This document shows, in pieces, positions 1 through 5,477 of a stretch of 5,940 bases of DNA. Position 1 is the first letter of the stretch, and each line of letters opens with the position of its first letter. Below the pieces are notes generated by a model that worked only from the letters and a program-made list of their open reading frames with translations, made no database searches and was not told where the DNA came from. The translations under genes and the position numbers were made by a program. This DNA comes from SIG673 sp045660565 (GTDB lineage Bacteria > Bacillota > Clostridia > Oscillospirales > CAG-272): contig JAZRDX010000152.1 in NCBI GenBank assembly GCA_045660565.1, forward strand, positions 1 to 5,940, in the 5' to 3' direction.

Positions 1-1170
1 CATTCTTGCAAGCTCACGTACGGTTATTACGTAGTCAACGTCCTTCATTCCCTTATTAGAAAGCTCGGGACGGTTTGCCTCGTACTTCTTAGCGGTACAG
101 GGCATTACCGAAACAACTACTATCGACTTAGGATCTATTCCCATCTTCTCTGCGTAGTAGCTCTTAGCCATCGCGCCGGTCATCTCGTGAGGAGACTTGC
201 AGGAGGAGAGGTTAGGAATAAATTCGGGGTAGAACTTCTCACAGTAGGAAACCCATCCGGGAGAGCAGGAGGTTATCATAGGAAGAACTGCATTCTCATC
301 GCCGAGACGGTGGATAAGCTCGGTTCCCTCCTCCATAATGGTAAGGTCCGCACCGAAGTTGGTATCGAATACCTTGGTAAAGCCGAGACGGCGGAGAGCC
401 GCTACGAGCTTACCTGTCTGAGCTACGCCCATAGGAAGTCCGAATTCCTCACCTATTGTCGCTCTTACTGCGGGAGCGGGCTGTACAACTACATACTTAT
501 CGGGATCGCTTATCGCTGCCCATACGTCGTCAATGTTCTCCTTTTCGTGGAGAGCGCCAACAGGACATGCAACGATACACTGTCCGCAGTTTACGCAGGA
601 GGTCGCCATAAGGGGACGTCCGAATATCGGGCCGATCTGAGTCTTGAAGCCTCTCTTCGATACGCCGATAGCGCCGATTTCCTGAACGTTGGTACAAGCT
701 GCTACACAGCGGCGGCAGTTTATACACTTGGAGTTATCTCTTACGATAGAGGGAGAAAGGTCGTCAACACTTGTTTCCTTGCCTACTCCGTCATAAGGAT
801 ACTCTTTAACGCCGTATTCACGGCAGAGAGCCTGAAGCTCACAGTTTTCGGAGCGTACACAGGAGGTACACTCTCTGTTATGAGAAGCGAGAAGCAGTTC
901 AAGGTTAACTCTGCGCTGCTTACGAAGCTGCTCGGTATTGGTACGTACTACCATTCCCTCGGCAACGGGCATTACGCACGCTGCGGCAAGTCCTCTTGCC
1001 TTCTCTATTTCAACGAGACAGAGACGGCAAGCGCCTATCTGCTGTACGTCTTTAAGATAACAGAGTGTGGGAATGTTTATATTTGCGGCTCTTGCCGCCT
1101 CAAGAACGGTGGAGCCTTCGGGAACCGTAACGCTTACGCCGTCTATTGTTAAAGTAATCATATTTTCCAT
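1..1170 (-). CDS. hydA: [FeFe] hydrogenase catalytic subunit HydA, NAD(P)H-linked trimeric type (3' end outside window)
   Basis: This is the H2-evolving/oxidising subunit of a soluble cytoplasmic hydrogenase. The 390 residues visible were translated by hand. In order they show a ferredoxin-like [2Fe-2S] domain (Cys37, 48, 51, 65), a His-Cys3 [4Fe-4S] site (His97, Cys101, 104, 110), two CxxCxxCxxxC [4Fe-4S] motifs (Cys149-159 and Cys192-202), the PAPAVR segment (231-236) that opens the H-cluster domain, L1 as TSCSPGW (300-306) and L2 as MPCTAKK (356-362). The L3 motif and roughly the last third of the protein lie beyond position 1. The start is ATG at 1170 (MENMITLTIDG), 8 nt after GGGAGGAG. 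It begins 17 nt after the hydB stop, so the two are cotranscribed. Ser303 replaces the second Cys of the usual TSCC; see findings. The family call is very secure. Assignment to the bifurcating type rests on the HydB/HydC partners. Confidence 0.97.
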   Translation of the reverse strand, partial: MENMITLTIDGVSVTVPEGSTVLEAARAANINIPTLCYLKDVQQIGACRLCLVEIEKARGLAAACVMPVAEGMVVRTNTEQLRKQRRVNLELLLASHNRECTSCVRSENCELQALCREYGVKEYPYDGVGKETSVDDLSPSIVRDNSKCINCRRCVAACTNVQEIGAIGVSKRGFKTQIGPIFGRPLMATSCVNCGQCIVACPVGALHEKENIDDVWAAISDPDKYVVVQPAPAVRATIGEEFGLPMGVAQTGKLVAALRRLGFTKVFDTNFGADLTIMEEGTELIHRLGDENAVLPMITSCSPGWVSYCEKFYPEFIPNLSSCKSPHEMTGAMAKSYYAEKMGIDPKSIVVVSVMPCTAKKYEANRPELSNKGMKDVDYVITVRELARM

Positions 1171-1178
1171 TTCATTAG

Positions 1179-1186
1179 CTCCTCCC
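1179..1186 (-). promoter_or_regulatory. Shine-Dalgarno site of hydA (decides the start)
   Basis: GGGAGGAG read on the minus strand, with 8 nt to the ATG at 1170. An ATG five bases upstream (1173-1175) is too close to the site and its frame stops after five codons, so ATG 1170 is the true start. Confidence 0.85.
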
Positions 1187-1187
1187 A

Positions 1188-3065
1188 TTATTTCTTGCTT
1201 ATTGCGCCGAACTTACAGCTTTCGATACATACGCCGCACTTAATACACTTAGACTGATCGATAACGAACGGCTCCTTGATCTTGCCGCTGATAGCGCCGA
1301 CAGGACACTTCTTAGAACAGAGCGAACAGCCCTTACACTTATCGGGATCGATAACGATTTTAGCGAGCTTGGAGCAGCAGCCTGCGGGACAACGCTTCTC
1401 GTAAACGTGTGCCTCATACTCCTCACGGAAGTAACGGAGGGTTGAGAGAACAGGGTTAGGAGCGGTCTGTCCGAGTCCGCAAAGCGAAGACGTCTTGATG
1501 GTGTTAGCAAGCTCTTCAAGCTTTTCTATATCGCCCTCTTCGCCCTTACCGTCGGTGATTTTATTGAGAAGCTCAAGCATTCTCTTTGTTCCCTCACGGC
1601 AGGGAGTACATTTACCGCAGGATTCGTCAACGGTAAACTCAAGGAAGAATTTTGCGATGTCAACCATACAGTTATCTTCGTCCATAACTATAAGTCCGCC
1701 GGAACCCATCATGGAGCCGATAGCCATAAGGGAATCGTAGTCAACGGGAGTGTCAAGAAGAGACGGGGGAATGCATCCGCCGGAAGGACCTCCGGTCTGT
1801 GCTGCCTTGAACTTCTTACCGTTCGGGATACCGCCTCCGATATCGAAGATGATCTCTCTTACGGTGGTTCCCATCGGAACCTCAACAAGTCCGGTGTTGA
1901 CTATCTTACCGCCAAGCGCGAATACCTTAGTACCCTTAGACTTTTCGGTACCCATAGACTTAAACCAATCAGAACCCTTAAGTATGATCTGAGGAATGTT
2001 CGCGTAGGTTTCAACGTTGTTAAGTACGGTAGGCTTTCCGAATACACCCTTTACCGCAGGGAACGGAGGACGCGGACGCGGCTCTCCTCTCTTACCTTCA
2101 ATAGAGGTCATAAGAGCGGTTTCCTCTCCGCAAACGAATGCTCCCGCACCGAGTCTTATCTCAAGATCGAAGCAGAAATCGGTTCCGAAGATATTCTTTC
2201 CGAGCAGTCCCATCTCTCTTGCCTGATTTATAGCAAGCGCGAGACGCTTAACAGCGATCGGGTACTCTGCACGAACGTAAATGTATCCCTGATCTGCGCC
2301 TATAACGTAACCGGCAATAGCCATAGCCTCGATAAGCGAGTGGGGATCTCCTTCAAGGACGGAACGGTCCATGAATGCTCCCGGGTCTCCTTCGTCTCCG
2401 TTACAGCAAACGTACTTTTTAACGTTTCCTCTGTTGCCGGATGCGAATTTCCATTTAAGACCGGTCGGGAAGCCTGCGCCTCCTCTTCCTCTGAGTCCAG
2501 AATCAAGCATAATGTTGATTACGTCCTCGGGGCTATACTCGAAGAGACATTTTGCAAGTGCCTGATAACCGTCGAACGCGATGTAATCCTCGATAACCTC
2601 GGGATCAACAACTCCGCAGTTTCTGAGCGCAACACGCTCCTGCTTCTTGTAGAACTGCATATCGAAGAGCTTTTCCTTAACCTCTCCGGTGGTCTTCTCG
2701 TGATAAACGAGGTCATCTATTATTTTTCCGCCGACGATGTGCTCTTCAACTATTCTCTCTACGTTTTCTATCTGGCACTGTGCGTAGAATACGCCTTCCG
2801 GATAAACGATAACGATAGGTCCGAGCTCGCAAAGTCCGAAGCAACCGGTACGGACTATCTGAACGGAATCGGTAAGGTTTCTTGCGGCGAGCTGAGCCTT
2901 AAACTCGTCGATAAGCTTGTTGGAGCCGGAGGAAGTACATCCGGTACCGCCGCAAACGAGAACCTGTCTCTTATATTTGGTATTTTCTTCTACCTTGTGT
3001 GTATGGCGCATGCTGATCTGAGGAAGAGCTTCCGCCTGTATTTTCTTAAGTTCTTCTAACGTCAT
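1188..3065 (-). CDS. hydB: NuoF-like flavin/iron-sulfur subunit HydB of trimeric [FeFe] hydrogenase
   Basis: This 625-residue subunit binds NAD(P)H and FMN and links them to HydA and HydC. Residues about 34-110 are a thioredoxin-like [2Fe-2S] domain (Cys38, Cys43, Cys75, Cys79). The NuoF core follows: GLRGRGGAGFPTG (190-202) and GDEGDPGAF (223-231) for FMN/NADH, GAGAFVCGEETAL (306-318), then the N3-type [4Fe-4S] site ESCGKCTPCREG with Cys483, 486, 489 and distal Cys529. The C-terminus adds two ferredoxin-type clusters (Cys577, 580, 583, 587 and Cys607, 610, 613, 617). The length and the Trx-NuoF-2x[4Fe-4S] order match HydB of bifurcating hydrogenases rather than respiratory NuoF. His553, Cys559, Cys563 and Cys564 just before the last domain could hold a metal. 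The frame stays open seven codons upstream to a TTG overlapping the hydC stop, but that stretch encodes the ribosome binding site, so ATG 3065 was chosen. Confidence 0.96.
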   Translation of the reverse strand: MTLEELKKIQAEALPQISMRHTHKVEENTKYKRQVLVCGGTGCTSSGSNKLIDEFKAQLAARNLTDSVQIVRTGCFGLCELGPIVIVYPEGVFYAQCQIENVERIVEEHIVGGKIIDDLVYHEKTTGEVKEKLFDMQFYKKQERVALRNCGVVDPEVIEDYIAFDGYQALAKCLFEYSPEDVINIMLDSGLRGRGGAGFPTGLKWKFASGNRGNVKKYVCCNGDEGDPGAFMDRSVLEGDPHSLIEAMAIAGYVIGADQGYIYVRAEYPIAVKRLALAINQAREMGLLGKNIFGTDFCFDLEIRLGAGAFVCGEETALMTSIEGKRGEPRPRPPFPAVKGVFGKPTVLNNVETYANIPQIILKGSDWFKSMGTEKSKGTKVFALGGKIVNTGLVEVPMGTTVREIIFDIGGGIPNGKKFKAAQTGGPSGGCIPPSLLDTPVDYDSLMAIGSMMGSGGLIVMDEDNCMVDIAKFFLEFTVDESCGKCTPCREGTKRMLELLNKITDGKGEEGDIEKLEELANTIKTSSLCGLGQTAPNPVLSTLRYFREEYEAHVYEKRCPAGCCSKLAKIVIDPDKCKGCSLCSKKCPVGAISGKIKEPFVIDQSKCIKCGVCIESCKFGAISKK

Positions 3066-3072
3066 TTTTATA

Positions 3073-3080
3073 CCCTCCCT
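3073..3080 (-). promoter_or_regulatory. Shine-Dalgarno site of hydB (decides the start)
   Basis: AGGGAGGG on the minus strand lies 7 nt before ATG 3065, inside the 17-nt gap after the hydC stop. It rules out the in-frame TTG at 3086 as the start. Confidence 0.85.
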
Positions 3081-3082
3081 AA

Positions 3083-3559
3083 TCAATATTTTGCAAGGAT
3101 GTCTTTTATCATGTCCGGAGTAAGCTTACCGTAAACGTCTTCGTTTATGGTCATAACCGGAGCAAGTCCGCAGCATCCAAGGCAACGGGTATCCTGAATG
3201 GTGAATTTTCCGTCTGCTGTTGTTTCATTAGAGGTGATGCCGAGTTCCTTTTCTACCTCAGCGAGAACCGCCGCTCCGCCTTTAACGTAGCAAGCCGTAC
3301 CCTGACATACGCTTATAATGTTGTCGCCCTTAGGCTGAAGCGAGAACTGAGCGTAGAAGGTAGCAACGCCGTAAACCTCCGTAACCGGGATTCCGAGCAT
3401 GTCAGCTATAAGTAACTGGGTTTCGAGTGAGAGATAACCAAAAGATTCCTGAGCGTACTGCATGATGGGCATGAGCGGTCCGGGCATACTCTTATGCTCT
3501 TCGATAAACGTTTTAAGCTCTTCTGTCTTTTTCGCTATCTGTTCGGGTGTAAGTGCCAT
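3083..3559 (-). CDS. hydC: NuoE-like [2Fe-2S] subunit HydC of trimeric [FeFe] hydrogenase
   Basis: This 158-residue protein is the small electron-transfer partner of HydB, equivalent to the 24-kDa NuoE subunit of complex I. An N-terminal helical region (about 1-75, with YGVATFYAQF at 63-72, typical of NuoE) precedes a thioredoxin-fold [2Fe-2S] domain. The four ligands are spaced as in the family: Cys85 and Cys90 in CQGTAC, then Cys126 and Cys130 in CLGCCG. The length is normal and the protein is complete. ATG 3559 follows AGGAGG by 7 nt. It is the first gene of the operon, 17 nt ahead of hydB, with a strong promoter 45-73 bases upstream of the start codon. Such NuoE paralogues also occur with formate dehydrogenases, but cotranscription with hydB and hydA fixes the role here. 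Confidence 0.95.
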   Translation of the reverse strand: MALTPEQIAKKTEELKTFIEEHKSMPGPLMPIMQYAQESFGYLSLETQLLIADMLGIPVTEVYGVATFYAQFSLQPKGDNIISVCQGTACYVKGGAAVLAEVEKELGITSNETTADGKFTIQDTRCLGCCGLAPVMTINEDVYGKLTPDMIKDILAKY

Positions 3560-3603
3560 AACATTTCCTCCTAATAAAAGTTAATATTTTTTATATCGTG
3601 GAT

Positions 3604-3632
3604 ATTATATCACAAACGTCTTTTTTTTTCAA
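3604..3632 (-). promoter_or_regulatory. hydCBA promoter, extended -10 sigma-A type
   Basis: On the minus strand: -35 TTGAAA (3632-3627), exactly 17 bp spacer, -10 TATAAT (3609-3604) preceded by TGA, an extended -10. Predicted transcription start is near 3597, giving a leader of about 38 nt ending in the hydC AGGAGG. An AT-rich 13-bp palindrome (3646-3658) sits just upstream of the -35. I found no match to the clostridial Rex operator TTGTTAAnnnnTTAACAA. Confidence 0.8.
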
Positions 3633-3790
3633 TCCCTAAACGCAAAAATTAATAATTTAGTTACTTATCATTTTTTTACAAATTACAAACCGTTTCATTT
3701 ATTTTCGACTTTATGTTTTCACTGCCGCGCTCTCCTACTCATTATGTCGAATAAAAAACAACGCATTTTTCAGCCTACGTGTAATTTTCC
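3633..3790. other. AT-rich intergenic spacer without recognised gene
   Basis: This stretch separates the hydrogenase promoter from the 3791-3830 hairpin. I see homopolymeric A/T runs and the weak palindrome at 3646-3658. There is no RNA gene, start codon with ribosome binding site, or repeat family that I recognise. Confidence 0.6.
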
Positions 3791-3830
3791 AAAACAAAAA
3801 CCGCAGATATAAGTCTGCGGTTTTTGTTTT
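3791..3830. terminator. Rho-independent terminator, perfect 17-bp stem, bidirectional
   Basis: Inverted arms 3791-3807 and 3814-3830 are exact complements (core ACCGCAGA / TCTGCGGT) around a 6-nt loop. A-rich and T-rich outer arms give a U tract in either direction. On the minus strand it lies 33 bases after the stop of the YdbC-like gene, so it most likely ends that transcript and insulates the hydCBA promoter. No plus-strand gene reads into it. Confidence 0.9.
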
Positions 3831-3863
3831 ACAAAGTGTCGCGCTAACCCTGTGGCTTATCGG

Positions 3864-4088
3864 TTAGTCAAGGTCGATAGATGCAAGAACGTTCTTAAGC
3901 TCTTTTATCTCAGCAGCCGTAAGCGTAATTCCCTTACCCATTCTCTCCATGTCGTCAGACCACGTACGGATATCGTAAACAGGTTCTCTTTCGTTCCAGC
4001 TTACAAGATTTAAAGCCTTCTTCCAGCCGTTTCCCGTCTCGGAAAGAACTCCAACCTCTTTTACTACCTCGTATTTAATCTCTGCCAT
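3864..4088 (-). CDS. YdbC-family protein with PC4-like ssDNA-binding fold
   Basis: This is a 74-residue protein beginning MAEIKYEVVKEVGVLSE. The LNLVSWNEREPVYDIRTW segment (about 27-44) and the MGKGITLTAAEIKELKNVL tail (about 51-69) are hallmarks of the Firmicutes YdbC family. Members have the fold of transcription coactivator PC4/p15 and bind single-stranded nucleic acid; the cellular role is not settled, and a part in transcription or DNA maintenance is inference. The whole protein is the PC4 domain, the usual size. ATG 4088 follows AAAGGGG by 8 nt. The frame extends 27 codons further upstream, but those codons lie over the ribosome binding site, leader and promoter. The gene is monocistronic, with a consensus promoter and a strong terminator, which suggests steady good expression. 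Confidence 0.85.
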   Translation of the reverse strand: MAEIKYEVVKEVGVLSETGNGWKKALNLVSWNEREPVYDIRTWSDDMERMGKGITLTAAEIKELKNVLASIDLD

Positions 4089-4096
4089 TTTCGCGT

Positions 4097-4103
4097 CCCC
4101 TTT
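4097..4103 (-). promoter_or_regulatory. Shine-Dalgarno site of YdbC-like gene (decides the start)
   Basis: AAAGGGG on the minus strand, 8 nt before ATG 4088. In the longer frame it would be translated as part of the protein, so the shorter start is preferred. Confidence 0.75.
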
Positions 4104-4140
4104 CTTAATAAAAATATTTATTTTAAATGTATACGCTAAG

Positions 4141-4169
4141 ATTATAACATAATATTTAATGCTTGTCAA
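4141..4169 (-). promoter_or_regulatory. Perfect consensus sigma-A promoter of the YdbC-like gene
   Basis: On the minus strand: -35 TTGACA (4169-4164), 17 bp spacer, -10 TATAAT (4146-4141), with TGT directly before the -10, an extended -10. All twelve hexamer bases match consensus. The start of transcription should be near 4134, leaving a leader of about 46 nt. Confidence 0.88.
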
Positions 4170-4336
4170 GGGTTTTCTTGTTTATTTTTACATAAAATGC
4201 AAATAAATTGTAAAAAAAAGAAAAATTTTACAGATTAAAATTCACAAATTCTTTTCGAATTAGTCCAATAAAAAGAAAAGTATTTTAAAATACATTCCGA
4301 GCTTATATTATATTTTTGCGTTTCCGCTTTACTCTC
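4170..4336. other. AT-rich spacer between divergent promoters
   Basis: No gene is seen here. TTTTACA or its complement TGTAAAA occurs three times within 47 bases (4186-4192, 4209-4215 inverted, 4226-4232), forming inverted pairs. They may be chance in such AT-rich DNA, or sites for a regulator of the divergent promoters on either side. Confidence 0.45.
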
Positions 4337-4364
4337 TTGACAACTCCCTAAGCTACTATATAAT
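4337..4364 (+). promoter_or_regulatory. Consensus sigma-A promoter reading rightward
   Basis: -35 TTGACA (4337-4342), 16 bp spacer, -10 TATAAT (4359-4364). Transcription would start near 4371 and run into the open frame that ends at 4784. Both hexamers are perfect. The problem is the lack of a translation start downstream. Confidence 0.75.
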
Positions 4365-4400
4365 ATTAAATGTAAGATAAAGCATATTTTCACAGCGCAT

Positions 4401-4784
4401 TTGACTTCAAAATCCATCATAATTTTTATAGCTGCTTTAACGCAGCGAAACGGAGAACTTTACAATACCGATAACCTATTGCGAGAAAAAATTTTCTTTC
4501 TTGACGGAAAAGATCTTAGCTACGCATTTCAAATTAACAAATTCGGATATATTTCTAAGGACAAATCCTTTGCGGAGACGGTATGCTACCCCAGAACCGC
4601 TCGTGTAAGCAGACAGATACACAAGGTTAAAGCCGCGGGACTTGACGAGAACAAGATATATCACGTTCCGGAGCTTAACAGAAACTTATGCGGAAGAACG
4701 CTTATGAACGCAGGCTGGCAGCCGAGCTATCCAGAAGGTGATTTCGGTACGGTAAAATATCATTTTATCGAAGTAAAACAATAA
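4401..4784 (+). pseudogene. Unrecognised reading frame without a credible start; probable 5'-truncated gene remnant
   Basis: I do not recognise the product. The frame is open from just before 4359 to the TAA at 4782-4784; 4401 is only the first TTG. No ATG occurs in frame before about 4704, and no TTG or ATG near the 5' end has a ribosome binding site. A GGAG at 4452-4455 has no start codon at the right distance. From about codon 33 onward the sequence looks genuinely coding: many AAG, CTT, GAC, GCG and AGA codons as in the hydrogenase genes, and a protein-like hydrophilic composition with segments such as VCYPRTARVSRQIHKV and NAGWQPSYPEGDFG. There are no membrane segments, Cys clusters or known motifs. 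A consensus promoter precedes it and a terminator follows within 15 bases, so transcription units are intact. Alternatives are a non-canonical start, a lost N-terminus, or a sequencing frameshift. Confidence 0.45.
4431..4446 (+). other. Small leader hairpin before the GGAG at 4452
   Basis: GCTGC (4431-4435) and GCAGC (4442-4446) pair around a TTTAAC loop, about 60 nt after the predicted transcription start. It is only 5 bp and may be incidental, but it sits directly before the only Shine-Dalgarno-like sequence of this transcript. Confidence 0.3.
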
Positions 4785-4798
4785 AAGCTCTAATATAT

Positions 4799-4827
4799 AA
4801 AAAGAACGGTTAAAAACCGCTCTTTTT
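4799..4827. terminator. Bidirectional Rho-independent terminator between convergent transcripts
   Basis: Arms 4799-4811 and 4815-4827 pair over 13 positions with a 3-nt loop. One position is an A/C mismatch on the plus strand but a G-U pair on the minus strand. T-rich sequence continues rightward to 4837 and A-rich sequence lies leftward, so it can stop both the rightward transcript ending at 4784 and the leftward SLOG transcript ending at 4872. Confidence 0.85.
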
Positions 4828-4838
4828 AATTTTTTTGA

Positions 4839-4852
4839 TTTTTGCGCAAAAA
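4839..4852. repeat. 14-bp perfect palindrome
   Basis: T5-GCGC-A5 lies between the terminator and the stop of the SLOG gene. It may extend the termination region for the leftward transcript. No other role is evident. Confidence 0.4.
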
Positions 4853-4871
4853 ACGCTCATTCGAAAGGAAA

Positions 4872-5327
4872 TTATAAATGACATAAATTAATTACTTTTT
4901 TTCCTGCCTTTTCTGCATATTTCCCAGCTAAACACGCCCCGCCTTTATCACGCTCCACATAAACAATCACTAGCTGAGACCGATCTACCATCCATTTGTT
5001 TTTTACTGTAATCGCAGATTTAGGATGTACACCGTACACGCTTTCGGGAATTATAATACCGTCATAATATTTTTCATAATAATCAATGTCCGCTACGGTA
5101 TACGGAAGCACTAATACTATCTCGCTATTATCCTTGCCGATTTCTTTCCGCACGCTTTTAATAATTGATGCGGCATATTCATCAAACTCTCCGTTACGAC
5201 CAACGAGAAAAATAACGTGATCCTTTGTGTATATTAATTCTTTTATAATCGGAACAAGCGCTTCGTTTATTTTCCGAAAGTTATCTATCTCTCTATGTCC
5301 AAACAAAGAAACCGTATAAATTCCCAT
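4872..5327 (-). CDS. Stand-alone SLOG-superfamily (Rossmann-like) protein, function unknown
   Basis: This 151-residue cytoplasmic protein is built as one alpha/beta domain. It starts with a beta strand running into the SLFGHR motif (7-12), has a second strand ending in FLVGRNGEFD (40-49), a VLVLPY strand (71-76), the segment GVHPKSAITVKNKWMVDRS (99-117), the strand LVIVYV (119-124) and a KGGACLAGKYAEKAGKK stretch (128-144). This layout is familiar from small Firmicutes SLOG (YpsA/DUF1273-like) proteins, a superfamily thought to bind nucleotides or nucleotide-derived ligands; some relatives act as sensors or effectors in signalling and defence. A catalytic role is not shown here. ATG 5327 follows AGGGGG by 7 nt. 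It has its own promoter, shares the upstream region with the divergent XRE regulator, and ends in a shared terminator. The superfamily call is fairly secure; ligand and function are unknown. Confidence 0.8.
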   Translation of the reverse strand: MGIYTVSLFGHREIDNFRKINEALVPIIKELIYTKDHVIFLVGRNGEFDEYAASIIKSVRKEIGKDNSEIVLVLPYTVADIDYYEKYYDGIIIPESVYGVHPKSAITVKNKWMVDRSQLVIVYVERDKGGACLAGKYAEKAGKKVINLCHL

Positions 5328-5381
5328 TTTCCTGCCCCCTCATTCACTACTATAAGCATACTTTTTACGCAATTAATATTC

Positions 5382-5454
5382 ATAGTATACCATATTTCGC
5401 GAATAATATCAATAGTATATAGAATTTTTATTTAAACACCTATAGACTATATAC
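5382..5454. promoter_or_regulatory. Candidate operator region shared by the SLOG and XRE genes
   Basis: ATAGTATA occurs at 5382-5389 and again 30 bp on at 5412-5419. GTATATAG (5415-5422) is matched by its complement CTATATAC (5447-5454), and ATAGTATACCAT (5382-5393) and ACTATATACAGT (5446-5457) are each near-palindromic. The elements overlap the SLOG -10 and -35 and the presumed XRE promoter. Placement fits an XRE repressor acting on both genes, but the DNA is AT-rich and chance cannot be excluded. Confidence 0.4.
5384..5412 (-). promoter_or_regulatory. Promoter of the SLOG gene
   Basis: On the minus strand: -35 TTGATA (5412-5407), 17 bp spacer, -10 TATACT (5389-5384) with TGG before it (extended -10). 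Predicted transcription start is near 5377, leaving about 50 nt of leader. The -10 lies inside the imperfect palindrome ATAGTATACCAT (5382-5393), so a protein bound there would block it. Confidence 0.75.
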
Positions 5455-5477
5455 AGTAAACAAAAGCAGGTGGAATT

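Noticed and set aside
187..1152. Plus-strand open frame of 321 codons opposite hydA
   Set aside because: It lies fully antisense to a gene whose cluster-binding motifs are unambiguous. Its translation has no coherent domain, and no ribosome binding site precedes it. Codon bias of the real gene explains the openness.
1173..1175. ATG at 1175 as the hydA start
   Set aside because: That frame meets TGA after five codons; the hydrogenase frame starts at ATG 1170.
2340..3059. Plus-strand open frame of 239 codons opposite the hydB 5' half
   Set aside because: It is antisense to the HydB Trx-like and FMN-binding region, with no family-like motif. It is a shadow of biased codon use.
3066..3086. N-terminal extension of hydB to a TTG at 3086
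   Set aside because: The seven extra codons encode the ribosome binding site AGGGAGGG and overlap the hydC stop; ATG 3065 is well placed.
4089..4169. 27-codon N-terminal extension of the YdbC-like gene
   Set aside because: It would cover the consensus promoter, leader and ribosome binding site. YdbC proteins start at the MAEIK-type N-terminus.
4235..4420. Minus-strand 61-codon frame with a signal-peptide-like N-terminus
   Set aside because: It has no ribosome binding site, runs through AT-rich spacer and lies across the rightward promoter. The hydrophobic stretch is expected by chance from T-rich codons.
4476..4664. Minus-strand 62-codon frame
   Set aside because: It is antisense to the better-supported rightward frame, with no start context and no motif.
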